From the NCBI RefSeq assembly GCF_000196615.1, contig NC_014306.1:744001-808000 (forward strand): DNA of 64,000 bases, given 5' to 3'. Positions 18,701-25,667 of this stretch are shown one piece after another; the stretch's first letter is position 1, and each line of letters opens with the position of its first letter. This stretch comes from Erwinia billingiae Eb661 (GTDB lineage: Bacteria > Pseudomonadota > Gammaproteobacteria > Enterobacterales > Enterobacteriaceae). A program made the position numbers and the translations under genes. The notes below the pieces were generated by a model. That model saw only the letters and a program-made list of their open reading frames with translations. It searched no databases and was not told the origin of the DNA.

Positions 18701-19364
18701 CGATCACCTTGCCTTTGCCATCGCCAAAAATCTGCACTTCCACATGACGGGCGCGGTCGATGCAGCGTTCGAGGAACACGCCTGCATCGCTGAAGAACTG
18801 TTCGCCCAGGCGACGGACGCTTTCCCAGGCGTTGCTCAGCGCCTCCGCATCCGCACAGCGGGTCAGGCCGATGCCGCCACCGCCTGCGGTGCTTTTTAAC
18901 ATCACCGGATAGCCCACGCGTTCTGCGGCGCTCAGCGCCTCGTCCAGCGAGGCCAGCAGCGGCGTGCCCGGCGTCATCGGCACGCCCGCCGCCGCAGCCA
19001 GTTCACGGGCACGGTGCTTGAGGCCGAACTCGCCAATCTGCTGGGCCGTCGGGCCGACAAAGGCGATGCCGGCCTCTTCACAGGCGGCGGCAAACGGCAG
19101 GCTTTCTGACAGGAAGCCATAACCGGGCCAGATCGCCTGCGCACCGGTCTCTTTGGCGGCGGAGAGAATTTTATCGATGCGTAAATAGCTGTCGCTGGCC
19201 TTTTCCCCGCCGAGGGCGATGGCGATGTCAGCATCCTTCACGTGCTGCGCATTTTTATCGGCGTCCGAAAACACCGCCACGCTGGTGATGCCGAGGCGTT
19301 TCAGGGTGCGGATGGCGCGGCAGGCAATTTCGCCACGGTTAGCGATCAGGACAGTATTAAACAT
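15747..19364 (-). CDS. uca: Urea carboxylase (biotin-dependent)
   Basis: 1205 residues. It converts urea, bicarbonate and ATP to allophanate. Domains: biotin carboxylase (about 1-450; ATP-grasp loop KSTAGGGGIGLTRC, and EVNTRLQVEHPVTE), then carboxyltransferase parts of the AHS2/KipA (about 455-770) and AHS1/KipI (about 800-1075) types, then a biotinyl domain at the end with EAMKM. The biotinylated Lys is residue 1171. This architecture is specific to urea carboxylase and separates it from acetyl-CoA or pyruvate carboxylases. It overlaps the allophanate hydrolase gene upstream by 8 bases, and the two form a two-step urea amidolyase. No urease genes are in the window. Confidence 0.96.
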   Translation of the reverse strand: MFNTVLIANRGEIACRAIRTLKRLGITSVAVFSDADKNAQHVKDADIAIALGGEKASDSYLRIDKILSAAKETGAQAIWPGYGFLSESLPFAAACEEAGIAFVGPTAQQIGEFGLKHRARELAAAAGVPMTPGTPLLASLDEALSAAERVGYPVMLKSTAGGGGIGLTRCADAEALSNAWESVRRLGEQFFSDAGVFLERCIDRARHVEVQIFGDGKGKVIALGERDCSLQRRNQKVVEETPAPQLPEATRAALLESAVKLGELVNYRSAGTVEYIYDAEQDDFFFLEVNTRLQVEHPVTESVTGLDLVECMLRVAAEEEIDWPRLTLAPQGASIEVRIYAEDPLKNFQPSPGVLTEVCFPDDVRVDGWINTGTEVSAFYDPMIAKLIVHAENREAALAKMQQALSETRLHGIATNLDYLRQIVATEAFRSGKVWTRMLDSFVPASPVIEVIQPGTWSSIQDYPGRLGYWDIGVPPSGPMDDFAFRLANRIVGNAEEAAGLEFTLQGPTLRFHSDTLIALTGAECPATLDGDAVAYWQPVSVKAGQTLTLGRAQMGCRTYLAVRNGFDVPEYLGSRSTFALGQFGGHAGRTLRVADMLAISQPELAACTTPAPVSEPQALDASLVPVYGDEWRIGVLYGPHGAPDFFTQESIDEFFASEWQVHYNSNRLGVRLVGPKPSWTRANGGEAGLHPSNVHDCEYAIGAVNFTGDFPVILTRDGPSLGGFVCPVTIAKAELWKVGQVKPGDRIRFHPISFEEAHALEQAQAKSVDKLHATTQPAYPVPSLAETEHGSATVLAAIKATAFTPTAVYRQAGDNYILMEYGDNVLDLALRLRVHLLMTALRETGQPGIEELSPGVLSLQIRYDSRILSQKQLLTLLLTLEKNLGDVSKMKVPSRIVHLPMAFEDSATLGAVERYQETVRSTAPWLPNNVDFIQRINGLRSREQVRDTIFDASYLILGLGDVYLGAPCAVPIDPRHRLLSSKYNPARTHTAEGTVGIGGMYMCIYGMDSPGGYQLVGRTLPIWNKFLKNEQFAANEPWLLHFFDQVRFYPVTEAELDVLREDFREGRATVTIEETVFDFADHQQFLQDNAASIAEFRSKQASSFDAEVALWAQEEEGAPLTSDENLLPEEVEDGGVQVSADLNGNIWKVLVKPGDEVVAGQPVIIVEAMKMELAIHAPQAGIVKRIACQPGRAVSPGDALLWLE

Positions 19365-21162
19365 GGGTGGTCTCCTTGCGGGTCAGCCAGTTGCGCCAGC
19401 CGCCAAATTCAGTAATGTCCGTCGCCTCTGGCAGCACGGCGGGTTCACAGATAAAGCCCTTCACCAGGCGGCCATCCGCCAGCTCCAGCGTGCCAATCCC
19501 CAGCGGAGAGGGGATTTCAGCGACAAATTCACCGAAGCGCGCCAGCGGGATATCCCAGAGTTCCACCACGATCGACGCGCCGTCGCTGCCTTTGGCGAGG
19601 CCCGGTTTTGGCGGTGTGGTGTTGGCCAGCGCATACAGGCGATAGCAGGCGGCGGTGAGGGTCTCTTCCACCAGTACCGCATCGCGGCGGGTGAGCTGGT
19701 GGTTAAGCGGCATGCCGGTCAGGTGGGCACCGACCACCGCCACGCGCACATGCAGCGGCGAGGCCGGCAGCGCGGAGTAGGTGGCCGGCTGGGATTTGCC
19801 GGTGGCGCCGAGGCTCAATGCCTGGCTGGCCTGCCAGCGCTGGCCGAAGGTCACCAGCGCGCGGTCATACCAGGCCGGGGCAATCAGGGTGATGCCCGCC
19901 GGTAAACCGTCTTCGCGGAACGGGCCGGGCAGCGCCAGCGCCGAGAGATCGGCGAGGTTGGTAAAGTTGGTGTAGGTGCCGAACTGCGAGTTAAAGCGCA
20001 CCGGCTCCTGCTTCATCTCTTCCAGCGTGTGGATGGTGGGCGAGGTCGGCACCACCAGCGCATCGAACTGGCTGAGGGTTTGCTGGATTTGACGGGTCAG
20101 TTCCGCGCGCAGGTATTCGGCCTTAAAGGCATCGGTGGCGCTGTAGTTATTGCCGCTGGCGACGATGCCGTACACCACCGGATCCATCTCTTCCTTGCGT
20201 GCCAGCATCTCGCCGACGGCGACGGTGCGTTCAGCCACCCACGGGCCGTAATAGAGCTGTTCCGCCAGCTGGTGGAAGGCCGAGAAGTCGATGGGATGCA
20301 GCGTTGCGCCGGTGGCTTTGAGCGCCTCGACGGATTTCTCCCACGCCGCTTCGGCCTGGGCATCGGCAAAGAATTCCAGCGTGGCGGGGATTGCCAGGCG
20401 CGGCGCGGCAGGCAGTGAGGCGGGCGCCAGACCCGGATTGCGGCGCGAGTAAGCATCGCTGGCGTCATAACCGCCGGCACAGCTGGCGGCGAGGAACGCA
20501 TCTTCCACCGTCAGCGCGAAGATCGAAATGGTGTCGTTCAGGCGACAGGCGGGCACCACGCCGGTCGCGGATAACCAGCCTTTGGTCGGCTTGAGGCCAA
20601 CGATATTATTAAAGCCCGCCGGTACGCGGCCGGAGCCGGCGGTATCGGTGCCCAGCGCAAAGCCCACCAGACCGCGCGCGGTGACCGACGCCGAACCGGA
20701 ACTTGAGCCGCCGCTGACATACGCCGGGTTGAAGGTATTGCAGACCGCACCAAACGGCGAGCGGGTGCCGACCAGGCCGGTGGCATACTGATCGAGGTTG
20801 GTTTTGCCAATCACCACCGCACCGGCGGCTTTCAGATTGGCCACGGCGGTGGCATCCGCCGCCGCGTTATAAGCAAATGCCGGGCAGGCGGCGGTGGTGG
20901 GCCAGCCTGCCACGTCGATATTGTCCTTCACCGCGAACGGCACCCCAAACAGCGGCAGCGACGTCGGGTCCTGCTGCCAGGCGGTCAGCAGCGGTTCAAC
21001 CTGTGCGCGGATCTGCGCCGGCGTCGCCAGATACAGCCACGCGTTATCCCCGGTGGATAATTCGTTCAACAGGCCGGTCAGCGTGTCGAGAACGGCGTCA
21101 GGATGCTGCTGCTGATAGTGATGCTGCCAGTCGCTAAGGGTGAATCCGGTGGTCAGGGCCAT
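19357..21162 (-). CDS. atzF: Allophanate hydrolase
   Basis: 601 residues. It hydrolyses allophanate to ammonium and carbon dioxide, the second step after urea carboxylase. The N-terminal amidase domain (about 1-440) has the full Ser-cisSer-Lys triad: K79 in FAVKDNID, S153 in GGSSSGS and S177 in GTDTAGSG. The 24-residue spacing between the two serines is standard for amidase-signature enzymes. The C-terminal domain (about 455-600) is the allophanate-hydrolase-specific extension, so the protein is full length. First gene of the operon; about 30 bases of leader follow the predicted sigma-54 start. No clear ribosome site is visible, which is slightly unusual. Confidence 0.95.
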   Translation of the reverse strand: MALTTGFTLSDWQHHYQQQHPDAVLDTLTGLLNELSTGDNAWLYLATPAQIRAQVEPLLTAWQQDPTSLPLFGVPFAVKDNIDVAGWPTTAACPAFAYNAAADATAVANLKAAGAVVIGKTNLDQYATGLVGTRSPFGAVCNTFNPAYVSGGSSSGSASVTARGLVGFALGTDTAGSGRVPAGFNNIVGLKPTKGWLSATGVVPACRLNDTISIFALTVEDAFLAASCAGGYDASDAYSRRNPGLAPASLPAAPRLAIPATLEFFADAQAEAAWEKSVEALKATGATLHPIDFSAFHQLAEQLYYGPWVAERTVAVGEMLARKEEMDPVVYGIVASGNNYSATDAFKAEYLRAELTRQIQQTLSQFDALVVPTSPTIHTLEEMKQEPVRFNSQFGTYTNFTNLADLSALALPGPFREDGLPAGITLIAPAWYDRALVTFGQRWQASQALSLGATGKSQPATYSALPASPLHVRVAVVGAHLTGMPLNHQLTRRDAVLVEETLTAACYRLYALANTTPPKPGLAKGSDGASIVVELWDIPLARFGEFVAEIPSPLGIGTLELADGRLVKGFICEPAVLPEATDITEFGGWRNWLTRKETTHV

Positions 21163-21175
21163 AAGTTGAATTCCA

Positions 21176-21189
21176 TCTGGTATACAAGA
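21176..21189. promoter_or_regulatory. GntR-type operator at the urea operon start
   Basis: TCTGGTATACAAGA is palindromic at 12 of 14 positions around a GTATAC core, as in operators of FadR/FCD-type GntR proteins. It lies at about +4 to +17 relative to the predicted sigma-54 start, so binding would block transcription. An adjacent perfect palindrome, ATTGAATTCAAT (21189-21200), covers the start point. Confidence 0.55.
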
Positions 21190-21202
21190 TTGAATTCAAT
21201 TG

Positions 21203-21218
21203 AGCAAAACGCGTGCCA
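21203..21218 (-). promoter_or_regulatory. Consensus sigma-54 promoter of the urea operon
   Basis: The minus strand reads TGGCACGCGTTTTGCT, an exact match to the sigma-54 consensus core TGGCACG-N4-TTGCT. The predicted start is near 21192, 30 bases before atzF. It fits nitrogen control of urea use through NtrC. A possible NtrC half-site (GGTGCAC) is at 21268-21274, but no full dyad was seen. Confidence 0.8.
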
Positions 21219-21323
21219 ATCAGTAACAGATTGAATTTGATGGTTTTTTAAAACCCGCCCCGTCAACGGTGCACGCTGGACGAGCAGGGAGTGAGCAAAA
21301 ACAGGGCAGGGAGTACGCGGGGA

Positions 21324-22211
21324 TCAGGGGTTTGGCTGACTCAGCCTGTCCTGCAGGAAGGCGAGGAACTGGCGGTTAATTTCGCTTCGCTGGCGATGCT
21401 GGGGGAAGACCGCATTCAGGCTCAGCGGTGAGGGGATATACTCATCCAGCACCCGGACCAGCTCGCCACGCGCCAGCGCACCGCCGACGATAAATTCCGG
21501 CAGCAGCACCAGCCCCAGCCCGGCCACGGCGGCATCCAGCAACACCTCACCGTTATTGCTCTGCACCGGACCGCTGACCGCCATGATCTTGCGCTTCCCG
21601 TCCACCTTCAGCTCCCAGCCCGTTTGCCCTTCGCGGCCATAGCGCAGGCAGGCATGTTGCAGCAAATCGTCCGGCTTTTCCGGTTGTGGCAGTCGCTGCA
21701 GGTAGGCAGGGCTGGCACAGATCACCCGTGGCAACTCGCCAAGCTTGCGGGCCACCAGCGTGGAATCCGCCAGCGTGCCGATGCGGATCGCCATGTCGAA
21801 CCCTTCGCCAATCACATCGACATAGCGATCGGCCAGTTCGATCTGGAAATTAACCGCCGGATGGCGCGACAGAAATTCGGCAATCAGCGGAGAAAGGTGA
21901 CTCATGCCGTAGGACATCGGCATGCTGATGCGAAAGGCACCGTGCAGCGCCTGATGGCGCTCGGACACCGCCTGCTGGGCTTCCTCGATATCTTCCAGGA
22001 TGCGCTGCGCGTGTTGAGCAAAGGTGTGGCCGGTATCGGTGACCGACAGCTTACGGGTGTTGCGGATCAACAGCCTGGCACCCAGCGAGTCCTCCAGCGC
22101 TGCCATCCGGCGGCTGACGTACTGCTTGGAGAGCATCAGCTGCTCGGCGGCGGCGGTAAAACTGCCGGAGGCGATCACCACCAGATAAATCCTCAGATCG
22201 TCAATCTGCAT
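21324..22211 (-). CDS. LysR-family transcriptional regulator
   Basis: 295 residues from the ATG at 22211, which has a GAG ribosome site 8 bases upstream. An in-frame GTG three codons earlier is possible. The helix-turn-helix (about 1-60) reads DDLRIYLVVIASGSFTAAAEQLMLSKQYVSRRMAALE; the effector domain covers about 85-290. The segments GAFRISMPMSYGMSHLSP and RPRVICASPAYL-like text place it in the large DmlR/AaeR-like subgroup. It is divergent from the pirin gene, which it probably regulates. A wide inverted repeat (ACTCATTTG ... CAAATGAGT) lies between the two genes. Confidence 0.9.
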   Translation of the reverse strand: MQIDDLRIYLVVIASGSFTAAAEQLMLSKQYVSRRMAALEDSLGARLLIRNTRKLSVTDTGHTFAQHAQRILEDIEEAQQAVSERHQALHGAFRISMPMSYGMSHLSPLIAEFLSRHPAVNFQIELADRYVDVIGEGFDMAIRIGTLADSTLVARKLGELPRVICASPAYLQRLPQPEKPDDLLQHACLRYGREGQTGWELKVDGKRKIMAVSGPVQSNNGEVLLDAAVAGLGLVLLPEFIVGGALARGELVRVLDEYIPSPLSLNAVFPQHRQRSEINRQFLAFLQDRLSQPNP

Positions 22212-22342
22212 ATTGTCCACTCATTTGTGACAGTGATTGCCTTTACAGGCCATTGTTGAGCAAATGAGTTTACTTGTAATCTGGGTTCATCGGAAGGGCA
22301 ACCGCTCTCCAGAAACCTACACTGAGATTACCGGAGCAGATC

Positions 22343-23068
22343 ATGATCGAACAAAGACTGTCAGAACAACGCGGAGTGGGCGACCACGGTTGGTTGAACT
22401 CGCATCATACTTTTTCGTTTGCTAACTACTGGGATCCAAAACAGGTTGGCTTCTCGGATCTGCTGGTGATCAATGACGACCGGGTGGCCAAAGCCCGCGG
22501 ATTTGGTGCCCATCCGCACAGCAATATGGAGATTATTTCCTATGTGCTGGAAGGCTCGCTGGAGCATAAAGATTCAATGGGTACCGGCTCGGTGATTGTC
22601 CCTGGCGATGTGCAGTTGATGAGTGCCGGTAGCGGCGTCACGCACAGCGAGTTTAACCACTCGGCCACTGAAGGCGTGCATTTCCTGCAGATCTGGATTG
22701 TGCCGGCAGAGAAAAATACCCCGCCGGGCTACCAGCAGGTGTCGGTCAGTGACGCTGAGAAACGCGGCAATTTGCGGCTGATTGTCTCCCCGGATGGCGA
22801 AGATAACGCGCTGACCGTGCGCCAGGACATGAGGATTTACGCCGGTCTGTTTAACGGTGACGAGCAGCAAACCTTCACCCTGAATGCCGATCGCTATGCC
22901 TATATTCAGCTGGCACGCGGCAGCCTGACGGTAAACGGCATTCGCTTTAAAGCCGGTGATGGTGCCCGGGTGCGTAATGAAACCACGCTGACCTTCAGTG
23001 ACGGTGATGACGCAGAAGTGTTGTTATTCGACCTGCGGCCGGTGGAAGTGAATCACCAGACGCGTTAA
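22343..23068 (+). CDS. Pirin-family bicupin protein (YhhW/YhaK-like)
   Basis: 241 residues. The metal ligands of pirins and of the E. coli quercetinase YhhW are present at the expected positions: H57 and H59 in GAHPHSN, H101 and E103 in VTHSEFNHS. The N-terminal half is the metal-containing cupin and the C-terminal half (about 150-235) a second, degenerate one. Such proteins can act as quercetin 2,3-dioxygenases or as redox-sensing partners; which applies here is unknown. Divergent from a LysR gene and convergent on the alpha/beta hydrolase, with a bidirectional terminator between. Cytoplasmic; no signal peptide. Confidence 0.92.
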   Translation: MIEQRLSEQRGVGDHGWLNSHHTFSFANYWDPKQVGFSDLLVINDDRVAKARGFGAHPHSNMEIISYVLEGSLEHKDSMGTGSVIVPGDVQLMSAGSGVTHSEFNHSATEGVHFLQIWIVPAEKNTPPGYQQVSVSDAEKRGNLRLIVSPDGEDNALTVRQDMRIYAGLFNGDEQQTFTLNADRYAYIQLARGSLTVNGIRFKAGDGARVRNETTLTFSDGDDAEVLLFDLRPVEVNHQTR

Positions 23069-23084
23069 TTCGAGGTGAAAAAAC

Positions 23085-23113
23085 AACGGCCACCCGCAAG
23101 GTGGCCGTTTTTC
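23085..23113 (+). terminator. Bidirectional terminator, pirin / alpha/beta hydrolase
   Basis: AACGGCCACC and GGTGGCCGTT form a 10-bp perfect stem with a CGCAA loop. A T-run follows on the plus strand and an A-rich stretch precedes, so it can serve both convergent genes. Confidence 0.88.
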
Positions 23114-23129
23114 GTGCTGGCGCGCAAAA

Positions 23130-23951
23130 TTAATGGCTTTGCAGGAAGGCCAGCAAATCTTCGTTAAGCCGATCCTGATGGGTGACGGCAAAACCGTGCG
23201 GCGCATTGTCATACACTTTCAGCTCGGCACCGGGGATCATTGCCGCAGCGACTTTGCCGGTGGTCTCGAACGGCACCACCTGATCGTTACTGCCGTGGAT
23301 CACCAGCGTTGGCACGGTAATTTTCTGCACATCGCCGCGGAAATCCGTTTCTGAGAAGGCAGTAACGCAGTCGATGGTGCCTTTCAGCGACGCCAGCAGT
23401 GCAATGTTCAGGGTCTGCGTCAGTGCGCCCGCGGAGACGGTCTGCCCGGCGTTGGTGCCGTAGAAAGGCACGGCAAAATCACTGATAAACTGCGCGCGAT
23501 CCTGACGCAGTCCCGCTTTGATGCCGCTGAATACCGACAGATCCACCCCTTCAGGATAGTCATCGGCCTTGCCAAAGATCGGCGTCACCGCGCCCAGCAG
23601 CACCAGCCCGGCAATGCGATCGCTGCCGTAAGTGCCGAGATAACGCGCCACGTCGCCGCCGCCCATCGAGAAGCCCACCAGCGTCACGTCGCTCAGATCA
23701 AGCTGCACGATCAGTTCGTTGATATCAGAGGCAAAGGTATCGTAATCGTAGCCGGTCCACGGCTGATCGGAGCGGCCAAAGCCACGGCGATCGAAGGCAA
23801 TGCCACGGTAGCCTCGTTCCGCCAGGAAGTTCATCTGGCTGTCCCACATATCCGCATCCAACGGCCAGCCATGACTGAACAGCACCGGTTTGCCGGTGCC
23901 CCAGTCTTTGTAATAGATCGCTGTGCCATCGGAGGTTTTAATCGTGCTCAT
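23130..23951 (-). CDS. Alpha/beta hydrolase (non-haem chloroperoxidase-like)
   Basis: 273 residues of the cofactor-free haloperoxidase/esterase group. Features are the HGWPL oxyanion motif (H27-G28), the nucleophile S95 in GFSMGGG, VIHGSNDQVVPF with the acid Asp, and the catalytic His in NAPHGF near the end. FDRRGFGRSDQPWTGYDYDTFASDI is typical of this group. No signal peptide. Third gene of a minus-strand run: amidohydrolase, MFS, hydrolase, with gaps of about 42-45 bases. The substrate is unknown; the group often hydrolyses esters or performs perhydrolysis. Family call firm, function open. Confidence 0.92.
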   Translation of the reverse strand: MSTIKTSDGTAIYYKDWGTGKPVLFSHGWPLDADMWDSQMNFLAERGYRGIAFDRRGFGRSDQPWTGYDYDTFASDINELIVQLDLSDVTLVGFSMGGGDVARYLGTYGSDRIAGLVLLGAVTPIFGKADDYPEGVDLSVFSGIKAGLRQDRAQFISDFAVPFYGTNAGQTVSAGALTQTLNIALLASLKGTIDCVTAFSETDFRGDVQKITVPTLVIHGSNDQVVPFETTGKVAAAMIPGAELKVYDNAPHGFAVTHQDRLNEDLLAFLQSH

Positions 23952-23996
23952 GGTGTTTATCCTGTCGTTGAGTGAAACGGTGATAACGGGCCCCGG

Positions 23997-25625
23997 TCAG
24001 ACCGGAGCGACCAGATAGCGAACTTCAGGCTGGCTGTCTCCCTGATGGAAGGCCAGCACCCGGTTTTGAATTTTGCTGTCGTTAATGGTGTAACGTTCCT
24101 TTTGCCGCAGGTGCTCCATCCAGGAGCCGACGACAAAGGTTTCGACAAAAATACCGGGCCGCAAAATGTCTTCGTACAGACACCAGTTGATCGCACCGCC
24201 GCGCCGTCGTACCCGGCGCATCTCCTGAATACAGACCGTGAAGCTGTGGGCCTGGTCGCTGGCGATCAGGTATTCATAGCTGACCATCACCGGCCCGCGA
24301 TCGTGACGGACATCGGGCAGGGTGCCGTTTTCATCGCGGGCGATGCTGTCGAGATTCAGATCGGGATCCTGATCCAGCCGCCAGCGCAACACGGTGGCGC
24401 TGGCGAGGATCATCCCGGCGGTGGCAATACACAGCGAGGCCGGAATGCCATAGTGGGACGCCAGCTGCCCCCAGATGGCGCTGCCGGCGGTCATTGATCC
24501 AAAGAACACCGTCAGGTACACCGCCAGCGCGCGGGCTTTTACCCATCTGGCGGCGCTGCGCTGCGCGCCAAGATTGAGGGTAGACAGCACCGCAATCCAG
24601 GCAAAACCGGTGAAGAATTCAAAGGCGTTCAGCAGCCAGAAATGACGTACCCAGGCCAGCGCCAGCATAGTGAGGGCAAACATCAGGCTGGCCAGCACCA
24701 TCAACCGGTCGGCACTGAAACGTTTGCGCATCCACGGCAGGAACAGCGCGCCGCAAATCGCCCCGACGCCAATAAATGCCAGCATGATGCCGTAACCGCC
24801 AGGCCCCAGCCCCAGTTCACGGCGGGCGACCAGCGGCAGCAATGCCCAGCCCGCGCTGCCGAAAACAAAGAAGGCGACGGTGCGCACCAGCACATTTCGC
24901 AACACCGGCGCGGCATGGACGTAACGCAGACCGGCGCGGACCGCAGAGAAAAAATGCTCCGGCGGCAGGCGCTGCACGGTTGGTTCGGCTTTCCAGCGAT
25001 ACAGCACCAGCGCGACCCCCAGCACCGACAGCGCATTGAGCATAAACACCATCCACGGGCCCACGAAGGAGAGGATCAACCCGCCCAGCGCCGGACCAAT
25101 GGCGCGACTGATATTGATGCCGAGGGAGTTAAGGGCAATGGCGGGACCCAGCGACGGCTTGTCGACCAGATCCGGCACGATGGCCTGAAACGGCGGCGAG
25201 CTCATTGCCGCACCGGCGCTGAGGAAGAACGCCGCCACCAGCAGCACCAGCGGCGTGACGTGGCCGGTAAACGACAGCACCGTCAGGATCGCCGCGGCAA
25301 TAAAGACCCACAGTTGCGAAAACAGCAGGTATTTGCGCCGGTCGACGATATCGGCCAGCACCCCCGACGGCAGCGCAAACAGGAACATTGGCAGGCTGCT
25401 GGCCGCCTGCACCATTGCCACCGACAGTGGATCGGCACTCAGGGTCAGCATCGTCCAGTTCACCCCCACATCGTTCATCCATGAACCGATGTTGGAAACG
25501 ACGGTGGCCAGCCACAGCATACGGAACACCGGCAGCCGCAAAGGCTGCCAGGGCGAAACGCTCACCGCCGGCAGGTCTTCAGGCAGCGGCGTGCTGGCAC
25601 TGTGAATATCATTTACCTGCGCCAT
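23997..25625 (-). CDS. MFS transporter (MFS_3/EntS-like) with C-terminal soluble domain
   Basis: 542 residues, longer than a plain MFS protein. Residues about 25-415 carry the membrane segments, starting PVFRMLWLATVVSNIGSWMNDVG, with the motif-A-like loop PSGVLADIVDRRKYL. This belongs to the group that includes the enterobactin exporter EntS. The last 115 residues or so (from VMVSYEYLIASDQAHSFTVCIQEM to EVRYLVAPV) are soluble and look like a dimeric alpha-beta barrel (ABM-like) domain. Probable efflux of a small molecule across the inner membrane. It lies between the amidohydrolase and the alpha/beta hydrolase in the same operon. Confidence 0.87.
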   Translation of the reverse strand: MAQVNDIHSASTPLPEDLPAVSVSPWQPLRLPVFRMLWLATVVSNIGSWMNDVGVNWTMLTLSADPLSVAMVQAASSLPMFLFALPSGVLADIVDRRKYLLFSQLWVFIAAAILTVLSFTGHVTPLVLLVAAFFLSAGAAMSSPPFQAIVPDLVDKPSLGPAIALNSLGINISRAIGPALGGLILSFVGPWMVFMLNALSVLGVALVLYRWKAEPTVQRLPPEHFFSAVRAGLRYVHAAPVLRNVLVRTVAFFVFGSAGWALLPLVARRELGLGPGGYGIMLAFIGVGAICGALFLPWMRKRFSADRLMVLASLMFALTMLALAWVRHFWLLNAFEFFTGFAWIAVLSTLNLGAQRSAARWVKARALAVYLTVFFGSMTAGSAIWGQLASHYGIPASLCIATAGMILASATVLRWRLDQDPDLNLDSIARDENGTLPDVRHDRGPVMVSYEYLIASDQAHSFTVCIQEMRRVRRRGGAINWCLYEDILRPGIFVETFVVGSWMEHLRQKERYTINDSKIQNRVLAFHQGDSQPEVRYLVAPV

Positions 25626-25667
25626 GCGGGTACCTCAGACGGTGGAGTCGTGGCGTTATTCATCGGC

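Noticed and set aside
21268..21274. NtrC site upstream of the urea sigma-54 promoter
   Set aside because: Only a GGTGCAC half-site is visible; the second arm of the dyad is missing, so no feature was made.
24642..25484. 280-codon open frame opposite the MFS gene
   Set aside because: Shadow of the transporter gene; Gln/His/Arg-rich translation without domain or ribosome site.
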